Both the position numbers and the translations under genes were made by a program. Positions 41,301-49,297 of a DNA stretch of 50,626 bases are shown here, in pieces (the stretch's first letter is position 1; the number at the start of each line of letters is the position of its first letter). The notes under the pieces are model-generated. The model had not been told where the DNA came from, did no database searches, and worked only from the letters and a program-made list of their open reading frames with translations. The DNA is from Opitutales bacterium (lineage in GTDB: Bacteria > Verrucomicrobiota > Verrucomicrobiia > Opitutales > Oceanipulchritudinaceae), in the NCBI GenBank assembly GCA_020831585.1, contig JAFIGE010000020.1, positions 1 to 50,626 of the forward strand. The letters are read 5' to 3'.

Positions 41301-42986
41301 AAGGAGATCGAGATCAAGGTCGCCCAGGGTGCCAAGCCCGGCGAAGGCGGCCAGCTCATGGGCCTCAAGGTGAGCCCGCTCATCGCCCGCCTGCGCTTCA
41401 GCGTGCCCGGCGTGACCCTCATCTCCCCCCCGCCCCACCACGATATTTATTCCATTGAGGACCTCGCCCAGCTGATTTTCGACCTCAAGGAAGTGAACCC
41501 GCGCGCCAAGGTCTGCGTGAAGCTCGTCTCCAGCTCCGGAGTGGGCACCATTGCCGCCGGGGTGGCCAAGGCCTACGCCGATGTCATCCTCATCTCGGGG
41601 CACGACGGGGGCACGGGGGCCTCGCCCTTTTCCTCCATCAAGCACGCCGGTTCCGCCTGGGAGATCGGGCTCTCCGAGGCCCATCAGGTGCTTATGCTCA
41701 ATGACCTCCGCTCGCGCGTGACCCTCCGCACCGACGGCGGCATGAAGACGGGGCGCGATATCGTCATCGCCACCCTCCTGGGGGCCGAGGAATATAACTT
41801 TGGCACGGCGGCGCTCATTGCCGGTGGCTGCGCCATGTTCCGCGTGTGCCATCTCAACACCTGCCCAGTCGGGGTGGCCACCCAGCGCGAGGACCTCCGC
41901 GCGAAGTTCCGCGGCAAACCGGAAAACATCATCAACTACTTCAATGCCGTGGCCGAAGATGTGCGCATCCTCATGGCCAAACTCGGCTTCCGCTCAATCG
42001 ATGAAATGGTGGGGCGTGTCGACTACCTCGAACCCCTCGACGATCCCCGAAATCCAAAAACCAAATACATCGATTTCGGGAAAATGCTCCACACAGTCGA
42101 CCCGACCTGGGAGCAGAGCCGCATCCACACCCGCGCCCGCAACGACCGCTTTGGCAACGAGGGTTCCCTCGACGACACGATTCTTCAGGAAGCCAAGGAA
42201 ACCATCACCCACAAGGAGCCGGTGTTCCGCTTCCGTCACCGTGTCTTCAACACAAACCGGAATATCGGCACACGCATCTCCGGCGAGATCGCCTACCTGC
42301 ACGGAAACAAGGGCCTGCCCCCCGGCACGATGCACATCGAGCTGAACGGCAGTTCCGGCCAAGGCCTCGGCACCTTTCTCGTCCAAGGCATCCGTCTCCA
42401 CCTCATCGGCGATACCAACGACTACGTGGGCAAGGGCATGAACGGCGGTGAAATTGTGGTGCATCCAAAAGAAGGCACGACCTACGCCTGGCACGAAAAC
42501 ACCATCATGGGCAACACCTGCCTCTACGGAGCCACCGGCGGTTTCCTCTTCGGGGCCGGGCAGGCGGGCGAGCGCTTCGCCGTGCGCAACTCCGGAGCCA
42601 CCGCCGTCATTGAGGGCGTGGGGGACCACGGATGCGAATACATGACCGGCGGCACCGTCGTTTGTCTTGGTGAAACCGGGCGCAATTTCGGTGCGGGCAT
42701 GAGCGGCGGCGTGGCCTTTGTCTACGATCCGGAAGACCGCCTCCCGCTCCGCTTCAACCCCGAAATGGTCGCCCTCCAGCGCCTCGACGACAACACCGAG
42801 ATCCGCTCCCTGCGCAAACTTATCGAGCTGCACCTCAAGCTCACCGGGAGCCCCCGCGCCCGCGAGATCCTCGAAGATTGGGATACGGCCCTCTGCCACT
42901 TCCAGCGGGTCACGCCCCACACCGCTCCCGAAGTCGAGCGTCCCGTCTTCGCCTTCAACAAATCGATGGAGGAAATCGCCTCTTGA
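38397..42986 (+). CDS. gltB: Glutamate synthase large (alpha) subunit
   Basis: 1529 aa from ATG 38,397 (the frame opens at ATG 38,346; neither has a clear ribosome site). The short propeptide ends before Cys29 of HDACGVGFI, the N-terminal nucleophile of the class II glutaminase domain, with FHQRFATNTFPDW and LAHNGEINTIRGNRNNMR also present. The FMN barrel carries GEGGEDPVRYRPYENG, AQGAKPGEGGQLMG and HDGGTGASP. The [3Fe-4S] ligands are Cys1145, Cys1151 and Cys1156 (CAMFRVCHLNTC). The C-terminal beta-helix has GSSGQGLGTFLVQG and GGGxxG-like repeats. It makes glutamate from glutamine and 2-oxoglutarate. No gltD is in the window; a diflavin reductase gene follows instead. Confidence 0.97.
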   Translation: MPSKSSDSAPKIYPPAQGLYDPANEHDACGVGFIANLHGKASYEILDAAITGLKNLAHRGAIDADAVTGDGAGVLTQLPYELLLGFLESHNIRVRRREDLAVGMLFLPRTSKKRHQRARALVEDCIAASQGIKLLAWRQVPVDNSCLGRKAETTRPEIEQILLLRTDNCSGDEYERRLLLLQKLLSRRMKAEKLEELYVVSLSSRTITYKGLLNAPQVRRFYLDLRSPKFKTAFAIFHQRFATNTFPDWVKAQPFRMLAHNGEINTIRGNRNNMRAREYSTDHGVWGDRFKDLAPMVPEDMSDSASFDNCLQLMTVGGRPVIHGVSIMMPAAWEENEEMPAKLRDYYKYHAAMMEPWDGPAAIVFSDGRYVGASLDRNGLRPARFKVFEDGTVILASETGLIPKWSSNVVRAGRLGPGKMMAVDLVERRIVEDAELMDELAGAADYTGWCAKHIHNIAELTVGSENYDCPQVAPDRITHLRVAFGYDLDEENVILKPMLEQGKEPIGSMGDDTPLAILSRRKRLIYTYFKQLFAQVTNPAIDSLRERSVMSIKATLGGRLGLFDDMVRKHHFVGLESPVLFDFEFEKLPGLPFLKDRILTLEATFPVSKGPEGLEAGLQRLRAELGSALAKKEYRLVVISDQGVDGFNAPIPMLLAVGAVHSELVRLGKRFECDIVCASGEVRDVHQMACILGFGANAIYPYLALDVARKIVAEENKARAGKSEPLLDLPKAMQNYRKAIDGGILKIMSKMGISTLFSYQGARIFEAIGIAQEVIDDCFAGTACPIGGIGYEMIACEVLARHADAFPSEGEAELWNEGYLLPSKKGGEFHAWSSRVVSGMNNFVRKEGDFSAFSAYREASDSHVPVALKDLLRLRLQRTALPLSEVEPVEEIRRRFTTAGMSLGALSPEMHETLAIAMNRIGGKSNSGEGGEDPVRYRPYENGDLANSAIKQVASGRFGVTAEYLANAKEIEIKVAQGAKPGEGGQLMGLKVSPLIARLRFSVPGVTLISPPPHHDIYSIEDLAQLIFDLKEVNPRAKVCVKLVSSSGVGTIAAGVAKAYADVILISGHDGGTGASPFSSIKHAGSAWEIGLSEAHQVLMLNDLRSRVTLRTDGGMKTGRDIVIATLLGAEEYNFGTAALIAGGCAMFRVCHLNTCPVGVATQREDLRAKFRGKPENIINYFNAVAEDVRILMAKLGFRSIDEMVGRVDYLEPLDDPRNPKTKYIDFGKMLHTVDPTWEQSRIHTRARNDRFGNEGSLDDTILQEAKETITHKEPVFRFRHRVFNTNRNIGTRISGEIAYLHGNKGLPPGTMHIELNGSSGQGLGTFLVQGIRLHLIGDTNDYVGKGMNGGEIVVHPKEGTTYAWHENTIMGNTCLYGATGGFLFGAGQAGERFAVRNSGATAVIEGVGDHGCEYMTGGTVVCLGETGRNFGAGMSGGVAFVYDPEDRLPLRFNPEMVALQRLDDNTEIRSLRKLIELHLKLTGSPRAREILEDWDTALCHFQRVTPHTAPEVERPVFAFNKSMEEIAS

Positions 42987-43043
42987 TCGCCTGCGGGCTT
43001 GAAGTCCTCACGCCCGGCAAACCAACCTGATTTTTTCAAACCC

Positions 43044-44927
43044 ATGTCCGCACCCAACAACCTTCCCGAGAACGCGCCCTTCGGCCACGAGCAGAAGATC
43101 GCCCTCAATGCGCTTCTGCCCAGCCTCCAACCACAGCAGGCCGCCTGGCTGAGCGGTTACTTCGCCCACCTCGCGCAAATGGCGGGCGGAGCCGTTGCCG
43201 CCGCCCCGGCCCGCGCCGCCGCCCCCGCCGCCCCAACGGTGCCCCTCACCATCCTCTTCGGGTCGGAATCGGGCAACGCCGAGGGCTGCGCCCAGCAAGT
43301 GGACAAGGCCGCCAAAGCAGCCGGTTTCCGCTCCACCGTCTACGACATGGGCGACTATCCCATGGAGAAGCTGGCCTCGGAAAAGAATGTCCTCATCGTC
43401 GTCTCCACCTGGGGCGAAGGCGATCCGCCCGAGCGCGCCACCGCCTTCCACGAGTTCGTTCACAGCGATGGCGCGCCCAAGCTTGAAGGCGTCAATTTCT
43501 CCGTCTGCGCTCTCGGGGATACGAGCTACCCCGACTTCTGCGAGTGCGGAATCCAGTTCGACAAACGCTTCGCCGAACTCGGGGCCAACCGCATCCACGA
43601 TCGCGTCGATTGCGACCTCGACTTTGAGGAACCCTTCCAGAAGTGGCTCGATGCCGTGATGCCCAGGATGGTCGAAGTGGCAGGCGTGAAGGAAGCCGTG
43701 GCGGCCGCAGCTTCCGGCGGAGGCGTTGCGCTCGCCGAGCCGCCCGCCGGTTTCGACGGGGGTTTTGCCGTGCCCGCCTTCGCTCCGCCCGTGGTCGAGG
43801 AGGCTTATTCCAAGAAGCGCCCCTTCCCGGCTCTCGTGAAGGAGGCCTTCGTCCTCAACGACAGCGCCTCGGCCAAAGAGACCCTCCACGTCGAACTCGA
43901 CCTCGCCGGTTCGGGACTGGTTTACGAGCCCGGCGACGCCCTCGGTCTCGTCCCCACCAACTGCCCCGAAGTCGTGGACGACATGCTCCGTCTCGCCGGT
44001 TTCCGGGGCGACGAGATCAAGGAAGTGGAAGGCGACTTCTTCTCCCTGCACGAACTTCTGCGCGATGAATACGACGTCACCTCGCTCAATCGCAGCGTTA
44101 TGGCAAAGTATGTCCCGATCGCCAAAAACAAGCGCCTCGAAAACCTCCTCAAAGAGGAAAGCAAAAGCGAACTCGATACCTACCTCCACGGGCGCGAGAT
44201 CCGCGATCTCTTCCTGGACTTTCCCCCTGCCGAGCCCCTCACGGTGGATCAGCTCATCAACCTCCTGCGCAAGATCCCCCCGCGCCTCTACTCCATCGCC
44301 TCCAGTCTGCGCGCGCACCCCGACGAGGTCCACCTCTGCGTCGCCGTCGTGCGCTACCACACGCACGGAAAGGACCGCAAAGGCGTCGCCTCCACCCTCC
44401 TCAACGATCGCCTCAAAGTCGGCGACAAGGCCAAGGTCTACGTCCACACCAACAAAAACTTCCGCCTGCCGGAAGACCCCGCGACGCCCGTCATCATGAT
44501 CGGTCCCGGCACCGGTGTGGCCCCCTTCCGCGCCTTCCTCGAAGAGCGCTCCGCCCTCAGCGCGCCCGGCAAGAACTGGCTCTTCTTCGGCGACCAGCGC
44601 TTCCAATTCGACTTCCTTTACCAGACCGAGTGGCAGGACTACCTCAAGTCCGGCACGCTCACCCGCATGGACGTGGCCTTTTCCCGCGACACCGACAAGA
44701 AGGTCTACGTGCAGCACCGCATGAAGGAGCAGGCCAAGGATCTCTATGCCTGGCTAGAAGAAGGCGCCTACTTCTACGTCTGCGGCGACGCCTCCCGCAT
44801 GGCCAAGGATGTCCACACCGCCCTCATCGAAGTCATCGCCGAACAAGGCAGCCGCTCCACCGAGGAAGCCGAAGCCTACGTCAAGCAACTCCAAAAAGAC
44901 CGCCGCTACCAGCGTGATGTTTATTGA
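43044..44927 (+). CDS. CysJ-type NADPH diflavin reductase (sulfite reductase flavoprotein subunit-like)
   Basis: 627 aa from ATG 43,044. After an N-terminal helical segment and an Ala-rich linker, the flavodoxin domain (about 68-215) shows ILFGSESGNAEGCA and STWGEGDPP for FMN. The FAD domain (about 260-470) has LYEPGDALGL-like text, PPRLYSIASS (RxYS) and GVASTLLNDRL. The NADP domain has IGPGTGVAPFRAFLEER, FFGDQRFQFDFLY and YFYVCGDASRMAKDV, and ends RRYQRDVY as in CysJ. It passes electrons from NADPH through FAD and FMN. No cysI follows. It lies 57 bp after gltB, so it might serve sulfite reductase encoded elsewhere or glutamate synthase itself. Confidence 0.88.
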   Translation: MSAPNNLPENAPFGHEQKIALNALLPSLQPQQAAWLSGYFAHLAQMAGGAVAAAPARAAAPAAPTVPLTILFGSESGNAEGCAQQVDKAAKAAGFRSTVYDMGDYPMEKLASEKNVLIVVSTWGEGDPPERATAFHEFVHSDGAPKLEGVNFSVCALGDTSYPDFCECGIQFDKRFAELGANRIHDRVDCDLDFEEPFQKWLDAVMPRMVEVAGVKEAVAAAASGGGVALAEPPAGFDGGFAVPAFAPPVVEEAYSKKRPFPALVKEAFVLNDSASAKETLHVELDLAGSGLVYEPGDALGLVPTNCPEVVDDMLRLAGFRGDEIKEVEGDFFSLHELLRDEYDVTSLNRSVMAKYVPIAKNKRLENLLKEESKSELDTYLHGREIRDLFLDFPPAEPLTVDQLINLLRKIPPRLYSIASSLRAHPDEVHLCVAVVRYHTHGKDRKGVASTLLNDRLKVGDKAKVYVHTNKNFRLPEDPATPVIMIGPGTGVAPFRAFLEERSALSAPGKNWLFFGDQRFQFDFLYQTEWQDYLKSGTLTRMDVAFSRDTDKKVYVQHRMKEQAKDLYAWLEEGAYFYVCGDASRMAKDVHTALIEVIAEQGSRSTEEAEAYVKQLQKDRRYQRDVY

Positions 44928-44930
44928 GTG

Positions 44931-44980
44931 CCGTCTTGCCTCACTGCGCTGCGGATTTCAGGCTCATCTGAGCAAGACGG
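44931..44980. repeat. Inverted repeat between convergent genes
   Basis: CCGTCTTGC (44,931-44,939) and GCAAGACGG (44,972-44,980) are perfect 9-bp arms around 32 bases that themselves contain GCTCA-TC-TGAGC (44,962-44,973, overlapping the arm by two bases). The structure spans the 3' end of the glycosyltransferase gene. There is no T tract; it could still slow polymerase or protect both transcripts. Confidence 0.5.
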
Positions 44981-46082
44981 ACTCGAACAGGCGCGCCTGC
45001 CGGACGGGATCGAACTCTTTCGCAGCATAGATTCTACCGGCCTCACCAAATTCCCTGCGCATTTCAGGTGTTCCCGCAAAGGTCGATAGGGCGTTGATGA
45101 AGCCGGGGTCGTCTGACCTGTCCAAAATCACGCAGCTTTGCCCGGGTTGGCCGCACTCTTTGACTCCGGCGCAGTCAAAGGCCACAAAGGGCAATCCGCT
45201 GGCCTGCGCCTCAACCAGAAAGTTGGGCAGAGCGTCTTCGCGGGAGGCCGAAACAGCCACATCCGCCGCCGCATAGAAGGGCAATGGATCCGCCCGGTAT
45301 CCGGAAAACCGCACCGCATCCCGAAGTCCCAGTCGGCGGGCCACGCGCTCACACCGCGCCCGCATGGGCCCCTCGCCGACTAGCCACAAAACCATCGGTG
45401 GAGCGACGCAGGATCGGCGCGCCTCGGAGAAGAGATGCAACAGGTCGATTTGCCGTTTCCCCCGGCGGAACCCCGCGACGCTGAGAAATACACACGCATT
45501 CGGATCGACCCCAAACTCCCTCCGGAGGTGGCGGCCGTCGCCCGTTTCCGGGGCCTCGCCGTTTGCCCGGATACCTTCGAGAGCCAGCGCATTCCTGACC
45601 ACTTCCACTTGCTCCGGTGGAAAGCCTTCGGAGAGCAGGCGGGCCTTCCACCAATAAGAGTTCACGATGATACGACGGACGTGCCGTAGGGACCAACGGT
45701 GCAGCGGAAAAAGTTGCTTTCCCGTACGCACACTGCCCACCACGCATACACCGGGGAACGCCCGCTGCAAAATGCCCGCGTAACAGTTGGCAGTCCTTCC
45801 CATGGCGAGAATGGTATCGGGTTGCCAGGCGCGCACCGTGCGGAATAAGCCGGGTGCAAGCAAGGGCAGGCCATAGGAGCGTTGTTGCAAGCTCAGGACC
45901 TGGTGCCCGGCTTCGCAAAGTTGGTCCCATAGCTCCCCGCCCGGCTCGGTGACGAGAACACCGACCGTGTGCCCGGCGTTTTGCAACCAGCGGGCGAGAA
46001 ATAGTGTCTGCCGTTCAGTTCCTCCTATGCGCAGGCGGTCCTGGAATAGAAGAATCCGGCGTTTGGCAGAACTGACCGTCAC
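44964..46082 (-). CDS. GT4 family glycosyltransferase
   Basis: 372 aa from GTG 46,082, chosen because AGGAG lies exactly 6 bases upstream; the open frame extends to 46,145 without such a site. GT-B fold: RRILLFQDRLRIGGTERQT (glycine-rich N-terminal loop), FLSVAGFRRGKRQIDLL, LWLVGEGPMRARCE, and the sugar-nucleotide site SASREDALPNFLVEAQASGL with the E-x7-E-like spacing of GT4. No membrane segment. It probably builds a surface polysaccharide. The donor and acceptor are unknown. It is divergent from a second GT4 gene 194 bp away. Confidence 0.87.
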   Translation of the reverse strand: MTVSSAKRRILLFQDRLRIGGTERQTLFLARWLQNAGHTVGVLVTEPGGELWDQLCEAGHQVLSLQQRSYGLPLLAPGLFRTVRAWQPDTILAMGRTANCYAGILQRAFPGVCVVGSVRTGKQLFPLHRWSLRHVRRIIVNSYWWKARLLSEGFPPEQVEVVRNALALEGIRANGEAPETGDGRHLRREFGVDPNACVFLSVAGFRRGKRQIDLLHLFSEARRSCVAPPMVLWLVGEGPMRARCERVARRLGLRDAVRFSGYRADPLPFYAAADVAVSASREDALPNFLVEAQASGLPFVAFDCAGVKECGQPGQSCVILDRSDDPGFINALSTFAGTPEMRREFGEAGRIYAAKEFDPVRQARLFESVLLR

Positions 46083-46276
46083 AAAAAACTCCTGTTCGCC
46101 CGTTGGGGCCTCAAAGCACATCGAGCGGCGGGTTCGCTCCCCCACCGGCTGATGATTCCGTGTGCGAATACCGGGGAAAACGCTGGGGTTTTGATCGACA
46201 TCAGGAAGACGAGCAGGGAATCATCCCTCTGAATCGCAACACTTCGGTTTCGTAAAACATTCCCCCCATTTCATGA

Positions 46277-47464
46277 ATGCCGCCGGTCATGGCACAAGAT
46301 AATTTCCCTGAAGCGCAACGGCCGTATGACCGCATCCTCATGGTCACGCACGAGTTTGCCCCCACCCCGGGCGGCATTGCCACCTATTGCGAAGAGACGG
46401 CGCTCGCAGCGGCCCGGGCCGGATGGACCGTTGATATTGCCGCCCCCCGGAATGCCCTTCCGGCGCGGGATGCCCCCTACGGTCTCTATCGCCTCCCGGT
46501 CAATGGCACGCAGGGATGGTTCGACCGCCTTCGCTTGGGAGCGGCCCTTCGCCGCCTGCCGATCCCATGGGAGTCCACCCTCCTCTACTTACCGGAACCC
46601 GCTCCTCTGCGGCTCTACATGTACGCGCGTTGGCTGAAGCTCCCCCGACCGGCGGCCCTCGTCCTCACTCTTCACGGCTCTGAAATCCGCCTTTTGGGCG
46701 ATCGTTTTCACCGTCGCCAGAACTTTGGCCGGCTCTGCGCAAGTGCCGACCGCATCGGTGTGGTTTCGGATTTTGTGCGACAGGAACTGCTGCGGCGTTA
46801 CCCCGGCCTCGCTCCGAAACTGGTCCACGTGCCCGGTGCCGTGCGCTCTGATCTCCAACAATTGGCCAGGCAAAGACCCCCGGTCCCCAAGATCAAAAAA
46901 GATGGACGGCCCTTTGATCTGCTTTCTGTGGCCCGTATTCACCCGCGCAAGGGGCTCGATCTTGCCATCAAGGCGCTGGCCCGTCTGCCGGACGATCTCA
47001 AGAGACAGATCCACTACCGCGTGGTCGGTCCGTTAAAGCGAAAAGGCCATGCACAATCCCTTCACCAGGCCGCCGAACGTGCGGGTTTGTCACTCACGTT
47101 TATGGGCACCGTGAGCCTCCCGGAACTTGGACGCCTCTACGCCGAAGCAGACCTTCTTCTTTTTCCAAGCCGCGAACTGCCCAAAAGTGTGGAGGGGTTG
47201 GGCTTAACGATTCTTGAAGCCGCCGCCTTTGGTCTGCCCGCCATCGCCACGGCTACCGGCGGGACACGCGAAACAATCCGGGATGGGCATACAGGCCGCC
47301 TCATCAAACCGGGTGACCCGGCTGCTTTTGCGGCCGCTGTTGCCGAACTTTTGCAAAACAGATCGATCCGGAACCGCCTGGCCAACAAAGCCCCGGAACA
47401 CGCCGCATCTTTTTCCTGGGATGCCAACTCCGCCCGGCTGTTCGCGCATTCCCATCCCGGCTGA
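46277..47464 (+). CDS. GT4 family glycosyltransferase
   Basis: 395 aa (ATG 46,277; ATG 46,289 is an alternative). GT-B fold: RILMVTHEFAPTPGGIATYC at the N-terminus, LTLHGSEIRLLG, DLLSVARIHPRKGLDLAIKA (phosphate-binding strand), VVGPLKRKGH, and the nucleotide-sugar site LPKSVEGLGLTILEAAAFGL followed by PAIATATGGTRE. Cytoplasmic. Probably acts with the divergent GT4 on the same surface glycan. It is convergent with the secreted PD-(D/E)XK-like gene, 13 bp away. Confidence 0.9.
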   Translation: MPPVMAQDNFPEAQRPYDRILMVTHEFAPTPGGIATYCEETALAAARAGWTVDIAAPRNALPARDAPYGLYRLPVNGTQGWFDRLRLGAALRRLPIPWESTLLYLPEPAPLRLYMYARWLKLPRPAALVLTLHGSEIRLLGDRFHRRQNFGRLCASADRIGVVSDFVRQELLRRYPGLAPKLVHVPGAVRSDLQQLARQRPPVPKIKKDGRPFDLLSVARIHPRKGLDLAIKALARLPDDLKRQIHYRVVGPLKRKGHAQSLHQAAERAGLSLTFMGTVSLPELGRLYAEADLLLFPSRELPKSVEGLGLTILEAAAFGLPAIATATGGTRETIRDGHTGRLIKPGDPAAFAAAVAELLQNRSIRNRLANKAPEHAASFSWDANSARLFAHSHPG

Positions 47465-47477
47465 GCCCGGATGAGCT

Positions 47478-48302
47478 TTACCTGCCTTCTTCGGAATTCC
47501 CGCCAAGCCGCCCTCCCCGCAGGCGCAACCCCTCGGGCGCATACATTTCGCGATTGGAAGCCTGAAACTCGGCCTTGAGCCGCACGCGAAAGTCGACAAG
47601 ATCCACCAGCGACCATTCAGCAAATTCCCAAACTTCCCCTCGCCGCCCCCGGTGAGCGATGCCCATGATCAGGTGAGCCGCGTCATCAAGGATCTTATTT
47701 GTCTCGACCCGCGGCTCGAAATAGAAAGTACGGAAGCCGCTGCGTTCACTGCCCTCCCGGTAGACCTTCGGATCCAAATAGTAGACGCGACCGGAGGCGT
47801 CGTGGACAATCCGTATGTCTGGATAACCCGAGCGCTGCACATGCCCACGCGCGTTCAATGGCCAAGTGCTGGAGAAGCCGCTTTGCCTGCCGATGGCGTC
47901 GAAGACCAAGTCTTCAATGACTCCACTCACTTCGTTGATCCGGCCCACCGCGTGAACCGGATGGTCCTCCCTTCGGATATCCGCAAAGACAACATCGAAG
48001 GCCTCGGAAAGACCCGCCATCACCTCGGCATCAACCGGATCCTCTGGATCAAATCTTCTGACCTCCCTCCCCGTGGCCGCTTTCACGACATCGGCAAAGC
48101 GAACATTGGCCAGCACCCGGTCATCCGTGTCCAGCAACCAACCGATGAATTCTTCCAGCTTCTCCCGCTGCGCATCGCTTCCATCCCCGCCGCCGCCATC
48201 CTCGCCGCCGAGTACGGGTGCGCCCATCAAGAGCACCAGCACACCCGCGAAAAGCCCGCTCTGCCGGAGCAGACCACGGAGAATTTTTAATTTCTGACAC
48301 AT
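47478..48302 (-). CDS. Exported protein with PD-(D/E)XK-like core, function unknown
   Basis: 274 aa from ATG 48,302 (the frame opens at 48,326). A signal peptide (LRQSGLFAGVLVLLMGAPVL, then GGEDGGG) leads into a helical segment (EKLEEFIGWLLDTDDRVLAN). The middle reads like a restriction-endonuclease fold: a helix with Glu (SGVIEDLVFDAIGRQSG), then GYPDIRIVHDASGRVYYLDP and K, giving Asp162, Asp177 and Lys179 in a PD-x14-DxK arrangement, followed by the long strand and helix FRTFYFEPRVETNKILDDAA. If correct, it would be a secreted nuclease-like protein. I know no family name. It could instead be a non-catalytic fold relative or chance resemblance. Confidence 0.5.
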   Translation of the reverse strand: MCQKLKILRGLLRQSGLFAGVLVLLMGAPVLGGEDGGGGDGSDAQREKLEEFIGWLLDTDDRVLANVRFADVVKAATGREVRRFDPEDPVDAEVMAGLSEAFDVVFADIRREDHPVHAVGRINEVSGVIEDLVFDAIGRQSGFSSTWPLNARGHVQRSGYPDIRIVHDASGRVYYLDPKVYREGSERSGFRTFYFEPRVETNKILDDAAHLIMGIAHRGRRGEVWEFAEWSLVDLVDFRVRLKAEFQASNREMYAPEGLRLRGGRLGGNSEEGR

Positions 48303-48340
48303 GCTGCCAAGGATTGGCCCCACCATCCGCCCCTGACAAG

Positions 48341-48372
48341 AAAAAGGCGGCCCGGAAAAGATCCGGACCGCC
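48341..48372 (-). terminator. Rho-independent terminator after mscS-type gene
   Basis: Read on the minus strand: GGCGG-t-CCGG / CCGG-g-CCGCC stem (48,346-48,350 with 48,368-48,372, and 48,352-48,355 with 48,363-48,366), seven-base loop, then TTTTT (48,345-48,341). It lies 34 bp past the MscS stop. Confidence 0.85.
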
Positions 48373-48405
48373 CTGAAAAGAGAGCAGAGAGCGAAACCGC
48401 CTGGG

Positions 48406-49248
48406 TCAGCTCTTTTGATAAATATGAACGTCGCGCTGAGGGAAGGGAATGGTGATGCCCTCGGCGTCGAAGCGCTTCTTCATTTGGAGATTCAGATCGA
48501 AGAAAACGCCCCAGTAGTCTTCTTTCTTCACCCATGGACGGCACACAAGGTCGATGCTGCTGTCGCCGTGAGCCAGCACCCCAATGGTGGGTTCAGGCTC
48601 GGGGAGAATGCGGCTGTCCTGAGCCAGCACGTCCTTCATAATGGCGATCACCTTATCGAGGTCATCCTCATAGCTCACACCGTAAGTGAGGTCGACACGG
48701 CGGGTCGGCTTTTCGGAGAAGTTCGTGATGGTGCCTCCCATAACGGCGGAGTTTGGCACGATGATCTTCTTGTTGTCCGGTGTTCTCATCTCCGTGGTGA
48801 GGATGCCGATCTCTTCAACGATGCCCATGGCACCTCCGGCCTCGACAAAATCCGTCACCTTAAAGGGACGGAAGAGAATAATAAGCACGCCGGAGGCGAA
48901 GTTGGAGAGCGATCCGGAAAGAGCAAAACCAACAGCCAAACCGGCGGCACCGAGGACAGCCACAAAGGATGTTGTGGGAATACCCAATTGACCGATAGCC
49001 GCGATGACCACCGCGATCAGGAGGGCATAGTAAGCAAGGCTGGAAAGGAAACCCACCAGGACGGGATCCACATTGCGTGCCTCCATGGTGCGGCGCATAG
49101 TGGAACGGATCTTGAGGGCGATCCACTTACCGGCAATGAAGATGACAGCAGCGAGGACAATCTGAAGGATGACGCTGGGAGCCCTTTCAATGGCCACCTC
49201 CACCTGTTGCTCCACCCAAGTTAAATCGATAACTTCTTCGTTATTCAT
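48406..49248 (-). CDS. MscS family small-conductance mechanosensitive channel
   Basis: 280 aa, standard MscS length. Three membrane helices: about residues 25-45 (VILQIVLAAVIFIAGKWIAL), 62-88, and the pore helix TM3 with its Ala/Gly pattern, VLGAAGLAVGFALSGSLSNF (about 97-116), then ASGVLIILFRPFKVTDFVEA leading into the cytoplasmic beta domain (VEEIGILTTEMRTPDNKKII, VPNSAVMGGTITNFS). It opens under membrane tension to release solutes on osmotic downshock. It lies 49 bp downstream of the DUF481 gene, probably in one transcript, and ends at a strong terminator. Confidence 0.94.
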   Translation of the reverse strand: MNNEEVIDLTWVEQQVEVAIERAPSVILQIVLAAVIFIAGKWIALKIRSTMRRTMEARNVDPVLVGFLSSLAYYALLIAVVIAAIGQLGIPTTSFVAVLGAAGLAVGFALSGSLSNFASGVLIILFRPFKVTDFVEAGGAMGIVEEIGILTTEMRTPDNKKIIVPNSAVMGGTITNFSEKPTRRVDLTYGVSYEDDLDKVIAIMKDVLAQDSRILPEPEPTIGVLAHGDSSIDLVCRPWVKKEDYWGVFFDLNLQMKKRFDAEGITIPFPQRDVHIYQKS

Positions 49249-49297
49249 GATCGTGTGAGATTAATCGTGTTGTGTGCAGTTGCAGAAAGAGCAGGGC

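Noticed and set aside
40125-41852. Long minus-strand frame (575 codons) opposite gltB
   Set aside because: Shadow of a highly conserved gene in high-GC DNA; composition is Gly/Val/Ala/His-rich with no known domain.
43008-44717. Long minus-strand frame (569 codons) opposite the CysJ-type gene
   Set aside because: Antisense shadow; the plus-strand reductase has all flavin and NADP motifs.
44962-44973. GCTCATCTGAGC as a tenth copy of the dispersed palindrome
   Set aside because: Arms read GCTCA/TGAGC with a TC centre and lack the TGTC/GACA outer bases; it belongs to a separate inverted repeat.
48302-48326. Longer start for the PD-(D/E)XK-like protein
   Set aside because: ATG 48,302 directly precedes the signal peptide; the upstream 8 residues add nothing recognisable.
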